Shown piece by piece: positions 1 to 9,874 of a stretch of 64,000 bases of DNA. Made by a program: the position numbers and the translations under genes. This stretch comes from Paenibacillus xylanilyticus (GTDB taxonomy: Bacteria; Bacillota; Bacilli; Paenibacillales; Paenibacillaceae), in contig NZ_CP044310.1 of the NCBI RefSeq assembly GCF_009664365.1, positions 1,127,001 to 1,191,000 on the forward strand, written 5' to 3'. The notes beneath the pieces were generated by a model. It was not told where the DNA came from and searched no databases. It saw only the letters and a list, made by a program, of their open reading frames with translations. Position 1 is the first letter of the stretch. The number at the start of each line of letters is the position of its first letter.

Positions 1-396
1 GATGCAAGCTCGGAAACTTCTACTGAAACGGGAACAACAGACCAAACCATTACCGTTACTTTGGATGGCCAAGCCATTTCGTTCCCGGATCAGGATCCGC
101 TGGAGCAGAGCGGCCGGGTGATGGTGCCTGTCAATGCCATTCTTGAAGCGCTGGGTGCCGAGGTGACTTGGGACAAAACGGCGAAGACGGTAACTGCCGT
201 TCTGAACGACCAGACACTCGTACTCCAGATTGGAAGCAGTACCGCAACGGTGAATGGCGAGACGCTTGATATCGATGCACCAGCCATTATCCTTAACAGC
301 CGTACACTGGTTCCTGTACGCTTCATCTCTGAAGGATTGGGACTGACTGTCGATTGGGATCAAACGGCAGCACAAGTAAGTCTTACATCCAACTAA
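1..396 (+). CDS. Copper amine oxidase N-terminal-like (stalk domain) protein, 3' part
   Basis: The reading frame is open from base 1, so the gene begins before the window and only its last 131 codons are seen. The visible part reads as one stalk domain of the type named after the copper amine oxidase N-terminus. It has two related halves, with the motifs VMVPVNAILEALGAEVTWD and TLVPVRFISEGLGLTVDWD. These domains are common in exported and wall-bound proteins of Paenibacillus and act as protein or wall binding modules, not as catalysts. The TTG at base 61 lies in the middle of the domain and is not a credible start. A strong terminator follows 40 bases after the stop. Function of the missing N-terminal part is unknown. 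Confidence 0.85.
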   Translation, partial: DASSETSTETGTTDQTITVTLDGQAISFPDQDPLEQSGRVMVPVNAILEALGAEVTWDKTAKTVTAVLNDQTLVLQIGSSTATVNGETLDIDAPAIILNSRTLVPVRFISEGLGLTVDWDQTAAQVSLTSN

Positions 397-435
397 AAAG
401 TATCTTCTTTATAGACCTTAGTCCATGGAGAACGA

Positions 436-480
436 AAAGAGGGGTTCGATGATAACATCGAATCCCTCTTTGTTTTATTG
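436..480 (+). terminator. Rho-independent terminator after the stalk-domain gene
   Basis: A 16-bp stem (436-451 with 456-471, one G-T pair) closes on the loop ATAA and is followed by GTTTTATT. It lies between two convergent genes and may serve both. Confidence 0.85.
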
Positions 481-540
481 TGGGATTAACCGGTTTGCAA
501 AACGGAATGGCAGATAGAACTAGTCTCACTGAAGCAATGA

Positions 541-1482
541 TCACATGGAGCGGACATCCAGCAAAATGCGTCCTCGGCCACGTCTGGCTTCACTCTTGGC
601 ATGAGCCTGATCCGCGTCACGCAGAGGGAAAATGGAGTCAACTTCTGAACGAAGGGTACCGTCTGCCATAAGCTTGGCAATGATCGTCAAATCCTCTGAA
701 GTCGGGAATTTTGAATTGAACTTGGCTGTTACTCCGTATTGTTCTGCTTTGTCGCGGGAGGGGAGTTGAGTTAAAGAAACCAGCTTGCCACCGCGTTTCA
801 GTACACCCCAAGAACGATCTTCATTATCTCCGCCAACCGTTTCTACAACGAGATCCACGTTGCGGACCAGCTCTTCAAACGCGGCTGTTTTGTAATCGAT
901 GACCTGATCAGCACCCAAGGAGGATACAAAATCCACATTGCTTCCAGAAGCCGTAGCAATGACATGGGCACCTTTCCATTTGGCGAGCTGTACAGCATAT
1001 TGTCCGACACCGCCCGCAGCAGCATGGATCAGAACAGTTTGCCCGGATTCCAGCTCTCCTTCCGTGAACAAGGCCTTCCATGCAGCCTCGGCTCCACCTT
1101 TAATGGTTGCTGCTTCCTCGAAACTTAGTCCGTCTGGCATATGTACCAGATCCTGAGCAGGAGCAATGCCGAACTCTGCGTAGCTTCCCTTCACATTGCC
1201 AAACACACGATCTCCTGGCTGGAAATCCTGGACACCCTCACCTACGGATTCAACAATGCCTGCCATGGCTGTGCCCGGTGTATACGGCAGACTTTTGACA
1301 AACACGTCCTGCAGCCAGCCATTACGAATTTTCCAATCCAGCGGAATGGCTCCGGCATATTGAATACGTACCAGTACTTCTCCCGCCGCAGGTTCGGGCC
1401 GAGTTACTTCCTGTTCAAATTGCAATGTTTCCGGACCACCGTATTGATGAACTTGGATCGCTTTCATTTTGAATGTAGACAT
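541..1482 (-). CDS. NADP-dependent zinc-type alcohol dehydrogenase/quinone oxidoreductase (MDR family)
   Basis: This 313-residue protein is a medium-chain dehydrogenase/reductase of the quinone-oxidoreductase-like branch. The N-terminal GroES-like part (residues 5-115) carries PEPAAGEVLVRIQYAG. The Rossmann part has the nucleotide loop AAAGGVGQYAVQLAKWKGA near residue 155. The catalytic and structural zinc cysteines of true alcohol dehydrogenases are absent, so it is probably a zinc-free NADPH-dependent reductase of quinones or enones. The ATG at 1482 is preceded by GGAG at good spacing. It lies 30 bases after a MarR regulator on the same strand and is very likely co-transcribed with it. The pair resembles MarR-controlled systems that answer electrophile or quinone stress. 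The substrate is not known. Confidence 0.85.
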   Translation of the reverse strand: MSTFKMKAIQVHQYGGPETLQFEQEVTRPEPAAGEVLVRIQYAGAIPLDWKIRNGWLQDVFVKSLPYTPGTAMAGIVESVGEGVQDFQPGDRVFGNVKGSYAEFGIAPAQDLVHMPDGLSFEEAATIKGGAEAAWKALFTEGELESGQTVLIHAAAGGVGQYAVQLAKWKGAHVIATASGSNVDFVSSLGADQVIDYKTAAFEELVRNVDLVVETVGGDNEDRSWGVLKRGGKLVSLTQLPSRDKAEQYGVTAKFNSKFPTSEDLTIIAKLMADGTLRSEVDSIFPLRDADQAHAKSEARRGRGRILLDVRSM

Positions 1483-1512
1483 GTTATTCGCTCCAATCGT
1501 TTAGGGGATTTT

Positions 1513-2007
1513 TTAGGATAAGGATGAATCAATATGTGAAGCAATTTTCTGTGATAGAGACAGCAGTAAGTTCTTTTCTTCATCTGAGAGGACTGCGGTA
1601 GTGATCTGCTCAACCCGGCTCCAGGCAGAGTTCACTTGATCCTCCAGGGCGCGTCCTGCTTCCGTCAGGGAGACAATGGTGACCCGTCCATCTTCTTTGG
1701 AGCGACTGCGAGTAACGAGACCTGCACTTTCCAGGCGGCGAACGGACTTGGCTACGGTTGAATGATCCAGACGGAGTGTACGACCCAGCGAATTCTGGGA
1801 TTGATGGTCCTGTGCGAACAGCTGCATCAACATGATTTCTTGACCAGGAAACAATCCTGTATCCCGAATCAATTGAGCAGCCAGCCCTTTATGCGAGCGT
1901 GCAAGAGCAAAAATACCAAAGCTGACCGGATAATGCTCAGCGCTGAATTCATCGTTAGCTGAACTAAGGAAAGGGTGATCTTTATTCGAAGCATCTTTTG
2001 ATGTCAT
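1513..2007 (-). CDS. MarR family transcriptional regulator
   Basis: A 164-residue winged-helix protein of the MarR family. The recognition region LGRTLRLDHSTVAKSVRRLE and the wing SRSKEDGRVTIVSLTEAG sit at about residues 73-125. No obvious redox cysteine is present, so the signal is more likely a small ligand. The gene starts at the ATG at 2007 and is followed after 30 bases by the oxidoreductase gene. Two palindromic sites centred 33 bp apart lie just upstream (2027-2048 and 2060-2080), the usual arrangement for autorepression. The effector is unknown. Confidence 0.88.
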   Translation of the reverse strand: MTSKDASNKDHPFLSSANDEFSAEHYPVSFGIFALARSHKGLAAQLIRDTGLFPGQEIMLMQLFAQDHQSQNSLGRTLRLDHSTVAKSVRRLESAGLVTRSRSKEDGRVTIVSLTEAGRALEDQVNSAWSRVEQITTAVLSDEEKNLLLSLSQKIASHIDSSLS

Positions 2008-2026
2008 GGTATCCTCAACTTTCTCA

Positions 2027-2048
2027 TTTATGTTGTCGGCAACATAAA
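2027..2048. promoter_or_regulatory. MarR operator 1
   Basis: A near-perfect 22-bp palindrome with arms TTTATGTTG and CAACATAAA, 20 bp upstream of the marR start. Only the central base pair departs from symmetry. It is the best candidate autorepression site. Confidence 0.7.
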
Positions 2049-2059
2049 TATATCATCAA

Positions 2060-2080
2060 TTTATGTGGCTGGCAACATAT
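2060..2080. promoter_or_regulatory. MarR operator 2
   Basis: A second, weaker copy of the same palindrome (TTTATGT ... GCAACATAT). Its centre is 33 bp from operator 1, about three helical turns, so two dimers would bind on one DNA face. Confidence 0.6.
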
Positions 2081-2241
2081 TATTTGGTTTTTTTATCCTT
2101 ATACGAATTCAGACATATCTTGTTGGACTTGCGGGGCATCAGAATTTCCAAACGGAAGGACATTCGCACATGATTACGGAAAACACGGAAATGTTTTGGT
2201 TTTTTTCATTGAAAATTGTGATAAATATCACTGAAAACTTA

Positions 2242-2269
2242 TAAATAATGTGAATGTGCCTACCGATAA
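2242..2269 (+). promoter_or_regulatory. SigD (motility sigma) type promoter for the chemoreceptor gene
   Basis: TAAA at 2242-2245 and ACCGATAA at 2262-2269 are 16 bases apart. The known Bacillus SigD pattern is TAAA, about 14-16 bases, GCCGATAT. A SigD promoter fits a methyl-accepting chemotaxis gene. The stretch 2081-2241 shows nothing else recognisable. Confidence 0.6.
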
Positions 2270-2338
2270 CTCTATATGTGATTATCGAAATCGATTCGAA
2301 ATTCGGTTCGGAATCACCTCAATTACTTAGGGAAATGG

Positions 2339-4039
2339 GTGGCTCAACACATGCGAGGCATGAGCATCGGTACCAAAATCAGTTTGATCGTTATCAGCAT
2401 ATTTATCGTATTTTCCTCAGCCGTGGCGGTAAGCGTAATTCTGGAAATGAGACAGGGGATTACGACATTTGCAACGGAAAAGGCGAAGCGGGATTTGGAG
2501 ATGGCGGATCGAATTATTACATACAAACACCCCGGCGACTGGGCCATCAAGGATGGCGAGCTTTACAAAGGCGAAACCGCAATGGAGGGCAACTTCGAAC
2601 TTGTGGATGAGATCGGTGAGGCATCGGGAGATACCGTTACCATCTTTCGCGGGGAAGAGCGCGTGGCAACCAATGTGATGATGGATGGAGAACGTGCTGT
2701 CGGAACAAAAGTATCGGAACAGGTTGCCCAGGCTGTGTTGCAGCAGGGAGATAAATTCTACGGTGAGGCCGTTGTCGTTGGACAGAATGTACAGACGGCA
2801 TATCAGCCGATCAAGGATGTAACCGGGGAAATCATCGGAATACTCTATGTAGGGGCATCTCAATCGCTGATTGATGTCATTATTTCTTCATTTCTGAAGA
2901 CATTTCTGATCGTATTTTTGCTCGCGATGGGGGTAGCAATTACAGCCATTATCCTGTATGTCCGCAAAGTGAAATTAAGGATCGAACGGGTGTCTATGGC
3001 CATCAAGCGTGCAGGCACGGGGGACTTCACTGAGCCGGTCGTCGATCACGTCCAGGACGAGATTGGCATGCTTGGTGCCGGATACAACGAGATGAGAAGC
3101 AGCCTGCAGCTGATTATTCAGGGTGGTCTTCAAGCAGGGGAGAAAGCTAAACATTCGACCGGAATACTCTTGACCATTGCGGAACGCACAGCACAAGAAT
3201 CCGAACAAATTGCTTTGTCCGTGGAACAGGTGGCTAGAGGGGCAGAGAGCCAGACCATCAGTACCGAAGAGAACCTGCAGGCCATGGAAGAGGTGGCCAT
3301 TGGAGTGCAGCGGATGGCAGACAAGGCCTCCAGCATCTCGGAATCTGCCCTGTACTCCCGGAAGCAAGCGGAAACCGGAGGGGAAGCGGTGCAGCTGACG
3401 GTTCAGCAAATGTCGACGATTGAATCTTCCGTTACTACAACGGATGAAGTCATACGTACGCTTGAAGTGAAGTCTGCACAGATTAGCCAGATGGTTACCA
3501 CCATTCATGAGATTGCGAATCAAACGAATCTGCTCGCTCTTAATGCATCCATTGAAGCAGCCAGAGCAGGGGAGCATGGCAGAGGCTTTGCCGTTGTGTC
3601 TACCGAGGTTCGCAAATTGGCTGAACAGGCCGGGGACTCCTCGAGCCGCATTGAGGAACTGGTCAAAGCCATGGAGCAGGACATGCTTTTGTCCCTATCA
3701 GCCATGTCTCGAGTGAAGGATGAAGTGCAGGAAGGGCTGCGCTTGACTCGTGTAACGGAACAAAACTTCAGCCTGATCCGGGATACAAACGTAAGGATCG
3801 CAACGGAAATTGAGGACATGGCAGCGACAAGTGAGGAGATGTCTGCCGGCGTGGAACAGATCGTTGCTTCCGTGCATGAGATTGCACGCCATGCGCAGAC
3901 GGCCAGTGCCAATTCACAGCAGGCTGCCGGTTCGGTTCATGAACAGCTCAAGTCGGTGGAACAGATTAAGGCGTCTGCGGCGGTGCTGTCCGATGTTTCC
4001 TCAGAGCTTCAGACATCGCTCAGCCCGTTTAAGATCTAA
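2339..4039 (+). CDS. Methyl-accepting chemotaxis protein with single Cache domain
   Basis: A transmembrane chemoreceptor of 566 residues. A first membrane segment (about residues 13-35) is followed by a periplasm-facing single Cache domain (about 40-175, ending [13 protein letters not shown]). A second membrane segment covers about 183-208, then a HAMP domain with TGDFTEPV, and a long coiled-coil signalling domain. The conserved hairpin tip [20 protein letters not shown] is present, so it should contact CheA and CheW. The ligand is unknown; Cache domains of this kind often bind small carboxylates. The GTG at 2339 has AGGGA five bases upstream. The ATG at 2351, with GGTGG upstream, is an equal alternative. 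The gene stands alone behind a SigD-like promoter and is followed by a terminator. Confidence 0.93.
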   Translation: MAQHMRGMSIGTKISLIVISIFIVFSSAVAVSVILEMRQGITTFATEKAKRDLEMADRIITYKHPGDWAIKDGELYKGETAMEGNFELVDEIGEASGDTVTIFRGEERVATNVMMDGERAVGTKVSEQVAQAVLQQGDKFYGEAVVVGQNVQTAYQPIKDVTGEIIGILYVGASQSLIDVIISSFLKTFLIVFLLAMGVAITAIILYVRKVKLRIERVSMAIKRAGTGDFTEPVVDHVQDEIGMLGAGYNEMRSSLQLIIQGGLQAGEKAKHSTGILLTIAERTAQESEQIALSVEQVARGAESQTISTEENLQAMEEVAIGVQRMADKASSISESALYSRKQAETGGEAVQLTVQQMSTIESSVTTTDEVIRTLEVKSAQISQMVTTIHEIANQTNLLALNASIEAARAGEHGRGFAVVSTEVRKLAEQAGDSSSRIEELVKAMEQDMLLSLSAMSRVKDEVQEGLRLTRVTEQNFSLIRDTNVRIATEIEDMAATSEEMSAGVEQIVASVHEIARHAQTASANSQQAAGSVHEQLKSVEQIKASAAVLSDVSSELQTSLSPFKI

Positions 4040-4058
4040 CCAATTTGGTCATCTTAGC

Positions 4059-4102
4059 AAAAACCAACTTCGCAATTCCGAAGTTGGTTTTCGTCTTTTT
4101 TG
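4059..4102 (+). terminator. Terminator after the chemoreceptor gene
   Basis: AAAACCAACTTCG (4059-4072 region) pairs with CGAAGTTGGTTTT across a six-base loop, and a T-rich tract follows. Confidence 0.85.
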
Positions 4103-4183
4103 GGACGACTGCCCAAAATAATGTCTCGACATTGAGGAAAGAGGTGGAATGTTTCATGTGATATATCTCATAGAATATCGTTA

Positions 4184-4197
4184 AGTAAGCGCTTCCA
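4184..4197 (+). promoter_or_regulatory. cre-like catabolite-control site
   Basis: AGTAAGCGCTTCCA agrees with the cre pattern TGWAANCGNTNWCA at all but two of its specified positions and has the central CG. It lies 33 bp upstream of the ABC importer's first gene. A CcpA site here would imply that the transported substrate is a carbon source. Confidence 0.5.
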
Positions 4198-4229
4198 AAT
4201 ACCAATATGAATTCACGGAGGGGTTCAGG

Positions 4230-6041
4230 ATGCGAGTCAAGAGTGCTGCAAAACCGCTCATCGCCCTGTTATTGTCGGCTGCTCTATTGGCCGGATGCCA
4301 AAGTGTTCAGCCACCGTCGGTAAGTGAACCGCAAGGAACGGTAGATCCACCTGCTGCAACGACCCAAAATGAACCGGCACCACAAACCAATCAGGAGACT
4401 CCGCGCAACGAGACGCTGTATGTCAATGGATTGCAGTGGGGACCTCCCACCAACTTCAATCTGCTCAGCGGCAATCCCGCCTTCCCTGTGAATTACGGAA
4501 ACTCCAGGGAACTCCTGTATGAGACCTTATTTATGGTGAACCAGCTGGATGGAGCACTTGAGCCGCTGCTCGGCAAGTCATATGAATGGACGGATGATAC
4601 GACACTGCGGATTGAGCTGAACGCAGATGCGAAGTGGAGTGACGGCACGGCTTTTACCGCAGATGATGTGGTGTACACCTATGAACTGGGCAAAAAATAC
4701 GACATTAACTGGAGCAGTTTCTGGACCTACATTCAGGAAGTGAAAGCAGACGGAGCCCAGTCCGTGGAAATCAAGCTGAACCCTGATAATCCCAACAAAC
4801 TGACCGTCCTGGATAGCATTGAGTTAATCCCGATGCTGCCGAAGCATATCTGGGAAGAGATTGAGAAGAAAAATAATAATGATCTGACAGCGATCCGCAA
4901 AGAAATCAACGATAATCCGGTGGGCACCGGAGCTTACAAGCTGCACTTCTACAATGATCAGAAAATTACCGTTATTCGCGACGACAACTACTGGGGACAA
5001 AAGCTGTTCGGCAAGCTGCCGGCACCGAAGTATATCACCCATGTAATCTACAAGGATAATGCGGCAGGGGATTTGGCTTTCAAGAGTGGGCAAGTGGACG
5101 TCTCCCAACAGTTTATCCCGCAGGTGTGGAAAATGTGGGAAGGCGGCGCTCCGGTCAAAACCTATCTGAAAGATGCTCCTTACTATCTCCCGGGTTCCAT
5201 GCCGAGCATCTTCTTCAATCTCTCCAAAGCCGGACTGGATAACGCAGATGTCCGCCGGGCCATTGCCATGAGCATCAACTATGACAAGATCTCCGAACTG
5301 GCAATGAGCGGTTATTCTGCACCGATGCAGCCTTCGCTGACCTTGAACTCGGATGCCGAGTCCAAATATATTGATCAGAATGCAATCAAGTCTCTGCAGT
5401 GGACCACCGATGTGGAAGGGGCCAATGCGCTGCTTGATTCGATTGGGGCTGCCAAAGGCAAAGATGGCATTCGTGTACTGAATGGTACCCGTCTCGGACC
5501 GTTTGAAATTGAGTGTCCATACGGCTGGTCTGACTGGAATGCGGCGCTGGAGATTGTTGCACAGAGCGCCAAAGCAATCGGCATTGAGATTCGAACCAAA
5601 TTCCCGGAATCCCCGGTATGGACCAATGATCTGCAGACCGGCAAATTCGATATTATCATGAACACGCCAGCGGGCGGTGTGAGTCCGAGCCAGCCGTGGA
5701 ACCGTGCCATGACCATCATGTATTCGAAAGGCGTTGCTCCTCTCGGCGAGATGGCATTCTGGAATTGGGGCCGTTACCAGAATGACCGTGCAGATGCAAT
5801 CATTGAAGAGATTCCTTCGGTTTCTGATGAGGCGAAACTGAAATCCCTATACACCGAACTGAATACGATTTGGCTCAAAGACATTCCGTCCATTCCACTA
5901 ATGTACAGACCGTGGGTGTTTGATACCGTGAATGAGTCCGTCTGGAAAGGCTTCCCGTCCGAAGGGGACGGCACCAACATTCCGCCGCAGATTTCCATGG
6001 ATGGCGCAGGCATCAAGGCCCTTTACCAAATTCATAATTAG
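4230..6041 (+). CDS. Family 5 ABC transporter substrate-binding lipoprotein
   Basis: This 603-residue protein is an extracellular solute-binding protein of the family that includes OppA/DppA. A signal peptide ends in the lipobox LLAGC with the lipidated cysteine at residue 23, followed by a Pro/Thr/Gln-rich linker. The core carries the family pattern WSDGTAFTADDVVYTYEL. The ATG at 4230 has GGAGG upstream. Although annotated family members usually bind peptides, the C-terminal half is unusually rich in tryptophan (for example YGWSDWNAALEI and MAFWNWGRYQND). That resembles the oligosaccharide-binding branch known from Thermotoga, and the gene is preceded by a cre-like site. I infer an oligosaccharide substrate with moderate confidence. 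It heads a five-gene importer operon. Confidence 0.92.
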   Translation: MRVKSAAKPLIALLLSAALLAGCQSVQPPSVSEPQGTVDPPAATTQNEPAPQTNQETPRNETLYVNGLQWGPPTNFNLLSGNPAFPVNYGNSRELLYETLFMVNQLDGALEPLLGKSYEWTDDTTLRIELNADAKWSDGTAFTADDVVYTYELGKKYDINWSSFWTYIQEVKADGAQSVEIKLNPDNPNKLTVLDSIELIPMLPKHIWEEIEKKNNNDLTAIRKEINDNPVGTGAYKLHFYNDQKITVIRDDNYWGQKLFGKLPAPKYITHVIYKDNAAGDLAFKSGQVDVSQQFIPQVWKMWEGGAPVKTYLKDAPYYLPGSMPSIFFNLSKAGLDNADVRRAIAMSINYDKISELAMSGYSAPMQPSLTLNSDAESKYIDQNAIKSLQWTTDVEGANALLDSIGAAKGKDGIRVLNGTRLGPFEIECPYGWSDWNAALEIVAQSAKAIGIEIRTKFPESPVWTNDLQTGKFDIIMNTPAGGVSPSQPWNRAMTIMYSKGVAPLGEMAFWNWGRYQNDRADAIIEEIPSVSDEAKLKSLYTELNTIWLKDIPSIPLMYRPWVFDTVNESVWKGFPSEGDGTNIPPQISMDGAGIKALYQIHN

Positions 6042-6112
6042 GAGATGCAAAAAGGTTCTCACCTTAGTACAAATATGGCCTTATCCGTAAAATTCGGGGG
6101 GTGCTGGATCCA

Positions 6113-7123
6113 ATGAATGCCTACGCCAGATATGTAGCGAAAAAAGTGTTCTGGTATGGCCTGACCCTGATCATCGCCGTCGGATTGAATTTTATTCTGC
6201 CAAGACTGATTGAAGGCAACCCGGTGAGCATGATCGCTTCCAAAATGACCGCAGGCATGACTGATTCGGATTCCATCAAGCGGGTGTATGAGACATTTAC
6301 CGTTGAATTTGGTATTGATCAGCCCCTGTGGACCCAGTTTGGCATTTATCTGAAAAATCTCTTCACAGGCAATCTCGGCACGTCCTTCGGATTATATCCG
6401 AAGCCTGTAACGGACATTCTGGCCTCCGCCGTCCCTTGGACGGTGGGGCTTCAGCTCCCAGCTATCCTGGTGGGCTGGTTGATCGGCAATTTGCTCGGTG
6501 CCATCGCGGCATACCGGAAAGGTGTTTTTGATAAAGTGCTGTTTCCTGTAGCGCTGTTTATCAATTCCATTCCTTTTTTCACTCTGGCTATTATTATGCT
6601 GTATGTCTTTGCTTTAACACTGAAATGGTTTCCGCTGTCCGGTGGATACGACTTCCAGATGGTGCCCCAGCTAAGCTTCGACTTTATCATGTCGGTTATA
6701 CGCCACCATACCTTGCCGTTCCTGTCCATTGTGCTCGTGACCATTGGCGGTCAGGCCATTGGCATGCGGGAGATGTCCATCTATGAGCTGAATTCGGACT
6801 ATGTGCTGTACAGTAAACTGCTTGGTATTCGGGACGGCCGCATTGCCCGTTATGTGTTCCGCAACGCCATGCTGCCGCAGATCACGGGACTGGCGCTCTC
6901 CATTGGCACCATGGTTGGCGGATCACTGATCTGTGAAATTGTGTTCAGTTATCCGGGCATTGGCACCTGGCTGTTCACGGCCATACGTCAGCTTGACTAT
7001 CCGCTCATTTCAGGATGTACACTGCTGATTGCCGTTGCCGTGCTGCTGGCCAATTTCACGATTGATGTAATCTATGGCTTCATTGATCCGCGCATTAAGG
7101 CTGCTCAGATGGAGGAACAATGA
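6113..7123 (+). CDS. ABC transporter permease (DppB/OppB type)
   Basis: An inner-membrane permease of about 336 residues, with six or so hydrophobic segments. The cytoplasmic EAA-type loop is near the C-terminus ([20 protein letters not shown] followed by LPQITGLAL). It pairs with the next permease and two ATPases to import the solute delivered by the lipoprotein encoded upstream. The start is uncertain. The ATG at 6113 is preferred, with the G-run 6096-6101 as its binding site; a GTG at 6101 is in frame four codons earlier but has no spacing from that G-run. Its stop is one base before the next gene's start. Confidence 0.9.
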   Translation: MNAYARYVAKKVFWYGLTLIIAVGLNFILPRLIEGNPVSMIASKMTAGMTDSDSIKRVYETFTVEFGIDQPLWTQFGIYLKNLFTGNLGTSFGLYPKPVTDILASAVPWTVGLQLPAILVGWLIGNLLGAIAAYRKGVFDKVLFPVALFINSIPFFTLAIIMLYVFALTLKWFPLSGGYDFQMVPQLSFDFIMSVIRHHTLPFLSIVLVTIGGQAIGMREMSIYELNSDYVLYSKLLGIRDGRIARYVFRNAMLPQITGLALSIGTMVGGSLICEIVFSYPGIGTWLFTAIRQLDYPLISGCTLLIAVAVLLANFTIDVIYGFIDPRIKAAQMEEQ

Positions 7124-7124
7124 C

Positions 7125-7961
7125 ATGAAGCATTCGATCTCTATTTTGCTGAAGTCGCCCAAGTTTATGATCGGTGCGGTGACTTTTGTAGGCATGCTGC
7201 TGCTTGTTACCATCTATCCGCTCATTAATCGCAGTGATCCGCTGGAGATGATTGCGATGGCGTTCCAGCCTCCGGGGGATGGATTGCTGCTGGGATCAGA
7301 CAACTTTGGGCGTGATATCTTTCTGGAATTGATGTATGGCATTCAGACATCCATACGGGTGGGGCTGATAGCGGGCGTTTTTGCAACGGTCATAGGTCTG
7401 ATTATGGGCTTGGTATCCGGATATATCGGAGGTATGCTGGACAATTTCCTGACTGCGGTTACGAATATTTTCATCGTGATTCCGTCATTTATCATTTTGA
7501 TTCTGATCTCGGTCAGTATCGATTCCCGCAGTTCGCTCGTAACGGCCATCATTATTGGCATCACGAGCTGGCCCTGGACAGCCAGGGCAGTACGTGCACA
7601 GACAACATCCCTGCGGAGCCGGGATCATGTGCATATCGCGAAAATTTCGGGACATAGCACACCGCGTATCATCATCCATGAGATTTTGCCGTATATCGCG
7701 TCCTATGTCGTCATGGCCTTTGTGCTTCAGACCGCCTCGGGCATTCTGTCCGAAGCCTCCATCTCGATGCTGGGGCTCGGTCCGTATAATACGATATCAC
7801 TCGGCATTCTAATGAACTGGGCACTGGTATTTGAAGCTCCGGTAGCAGGAGCATGGTGGGCATTCATTCCTGCGGCCATGGCCATTGCCGTCATTACGTT
7901 CTCGCTCTATCTGATGAATACAGGCATGGACGAAATCTTTAATCCGAAAATAAGGAGCTAA
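7125..7961 (+). CDS. ABC transporter permease (DppC/OppC type)
   Basis: The second permease of the importer, 278 residues. It has the OppC-like N-terminal stretch with HxxGxDxxGRD-type residues seen as [18 protein letters not shown]. This is followed by membrane segments and the EAA loop [20 protein letters not shown]. The ATG at 7125 is chosen because GGAGG (7111-7115) lies nine bases upstream and inside the end of the first permease gene. A longer frame opening at 7074 has no ribosome binding site. The two permeases would form the membrane channel. Confidence 0.92.
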   Translation: MKHSISILLKSPKFMIGAVTFVGMLLLVTIYPLINRSDPLEMIAMAFQPPGDGLLLGSDNFGRDIFLELMYGIQTSIRVGLIAGVFATVIGLIMGLVSGYIGGMLDNFLTAVTNIFIVIPSFIILILISVSIDSRSSLVTAIIIGITSWPWTARAVRAQTTSLRSRDHVHIAKISGHSTPRIIIHEILPYIASYVVMAFVLQTASGILSEASISMLGLGPYNTISLGILMNWALVFEAPVAGAWWAFIPAAMAIAVITFSLYLMNTGMDEIFNPKIRS

Positions 7962-7965
7962 GACC

Positions 7966-8982
7966 ATGGACCAACCTATACTTCAGGTCAGCGGCCTCAA
8001 AACCTATTACCGTACCCGGCTCAAAGAGAATGTTTATGCGGTGGACGGGGTGGAGTTTGGACTGAAAGAAGGGCAGACGCTAGGCATTGCGGGGGAGTCC
8101 GGCTGCGGCAAGTCAACACTGGCACTCAGCCTGATGGGCTTCTATTTCCCTCCCCTACATTATGGCAGTGGTTCGATCCGGATCAATGGCACGGACATCA
8201 TGCAGCTGAACAAGGAGCAGCTGCGCTCCCGCATTCTCGGAAAGGAAATTGCCTATATTCCGCAAGCTGCTATGAATGCACTTAATCCAACGCTGCGCAT
8301 TATCCGTTTCATCGAGGATATTATGAAGGAACATCGTCCGGAGATGAAGCGTCAGGAAGTGCGGAGGATGGCAGCCGAGCGTTTCCAATCGCTGAATCTG
8401 TCGCCGGATGTGCTGGATATGTATCCGAATGAATTGTCCGGTGGCATGAAGCAGCGAACCGTCATTGCCATCTCAACCATCTTGAATCCCAAAGTGCTCA
8501 TTGCGGATGAACCGACTTCCGCTCTGGATGTGACATCACAGAAGGCGGTCATCCGTCTGCTGAAGGATTTGCTGAAACGCGAAGTGATCAAGTCCCTGGT
8601 GTTTATCACCCATGAGCTGCCGCTTCTGTATCATGTCACGGATGAGATTATGGTCATGTATGCCGGCGAAATTGTAGAACGGGGAACGGCGGACCAGATG
8701 ATCTTCAATCCACTGCATCCATACACCCGTAAGCTGATGGGGTCCATCATTGTGCCGGAAGAAGGGATGAAGGAACATAAGCTTGCAGCGATACCTGGCG
8801 CTCCGCCCAATCTGAAGCATGTGCCTGAAGGCTGTAGATTCGCAGAGCGCTGCACGCTGGTTACAGACGAATGTCGTCAGGGCAAGATTGAGAATATCCA
8901 AGTGCAAGAACGGATCTATCGCTGCCTGCTGACACCGGAAATCCTGGAGCAGATCAGGAAAGAAGAGCAGCTTGATTCATGA
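7966..8982 (+). CDS. ABC transporter ATP-binding protein (OppD/DppD type)
   Basis: A 338-residue ATPase subunit of the importer. It shows Walker [10 protein letters not shown], a Q-loop region [13 protein letters not shown], the signature LSGGMKQR and Walker [13 protein letters not shown]. The C-terminal oligopeptide/dipeptide-type extension ends in a cysteine cluster (CRFAERC, then C and C), a place where family members can hold an iron-sulphur cluster. An AAGGAG site precedes the ATG at 7966, four bases after the previous stop. Confidence 0.93.
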   Translation: MDQPILQVSGLKTYYRTRLKENVYAVDGVEFGLKEGQTLGIAGESGCGKSTLALSLMGFYFPPLHYGSGSIRINGTDIMQLNKEQLRSRILGKEIAYIPQAAMNALNPTLRIIRFIEDIMKEHRPEMKRQEVRRMAAERFQSLNLSPDVLDMYPNELSGGMKQRTVIAISTILNPKVLIADEPTSALDVTSQKAVIRLLKDLLKREVIKSLVFITHELPLLYHVTDEIMVMYAGEIVERGTADQMIFNPLHPYTRKLMGSIIVPEEGMKEHKLAAIPGAPPNLKHVPEGCRFAERCTLVTDECRQGKIENIQVQERIYRCLLTPEILEQIRKEEQLDS

Positions 8983-9004
8983 CTCCCGGAAGGAGTGAAC
9001 CCGC

Positions 9005-9805
9005 ATGGCGATGGGCAAGGTACTGATCAGCGGCCGTCATCTGACGAAGGTATACGGTACAGGCAACCGTAAAAAGGCGGCGGTAGACGATGTCAGCTTT
9101 GATTTTCACGAAGGCGAGATTATTTCGATTGTTGGAGAGAGCGGCAGTGGCAAGACCACGCTTGCGAAGATGATTATGGGCCTGCTTAAGGAAACGAGTG
9201 GGACCATTGAATATAACGGAAAACCGAGGCAGCTTGGACGATATCGTGAACGCAAAGCCTATTGGAAGGATATCCAGGCGATTTTCCAGGATCCGTTTTC
9301 CTCGTTCAATGTTTTTCACCGGGTAGAGAAGCTGCTCGTGGATTGCATTAAATTGCAAGGCTTGAAGCTCAGCCAGGATGAGGCGTACATCAAAATGAAG
9401 GAAGCATGTTCCTTCGTAAACCTGAAGTTTGAGGAGTTGTACAACAAATATCCGTTCGAGCTGTCCGGTGGACAGATGCAGCGGTTAATGATTGCGAGAA
9501 TTTTCATGCTGCACCCGAAAGTGCTGATCGCCGATGAGCCTACTTCCATGGTAGATGCCTGTTCGCGCTCCACCATTCTGGATATGCTGCTCAAGCTGCG
9601 TGATGAGAACCGGATGACCATTGTGTTTATTACCCATGATGTGGGTCTCGCCTATTATGTGAGCGATACGATCTGCATTATGGAACACGGGCGGATGGTG
9701 GAGGCAGGAAAAGCAGAGGAAGTCATTCACCATGCGGAGCATCCCTATACAAGGCAGTTGATTAATGATGTCCCCAAGATACACTCCCCCTGGGTGTTGG
9801 AGTAA
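9005..9805 (+). CDS. ABC transporter ATP-binding protein (OppF/DppF type)
   Basis: The second ATPase, 266 residues. It has Walker [10 protein letters not shown], signature LSGGQMQR and Walker [13 protein letters not shown]. It lacks the cysteine-bearing C-terminal extension seen in its partner, so it is shorter than typical OppF. GGAAGGAG precedes the ATG at 9005. It closes the operon and is followed directly by a terminator. Confidence 0.92.
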   Translation: MAMGKVLISGRHLTKVYGTGNRKKAAVDDVSFDFHEGEIISIVGESGSGKTTLAKMIMGLLKETSGTIEYNGKPRQLGRYRERKAYWKDIQAIFQDPFSSFNVFHRVEKLLVDCIKLQGLKLSQDEAYIKMKEACSFVNLKFEELYNKYPFELSGGQMQRLMIARIFMLHPKVLIADEPTSMVDACSRSTILDMLLKLRDENRMTIVFITHDVGLAYYVSDTICIMEHGRMVEAGKAEEVIHHAEHPYTRQLINDVPKIHSPWVLE

Positions 9806-9814
9806 ACATAAATC

Positions 9815-9853
9815 AAGCCCTGGACCGTTTATAAGCGGAGCAGGGCTTTTTGT
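9815..9853 (+). terminator. Terminator of the ABC importer operon
   Basis: AAGCCCTG (9815-9822) pairs with CAGGGCTT (9841-9848), with a weaker inner CCGTTTATAAGCGG stem and a following T run. Confidence 0.8.
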
Positions 9854-9874
9854 TGTCCAATATGAAAGGGTCTA

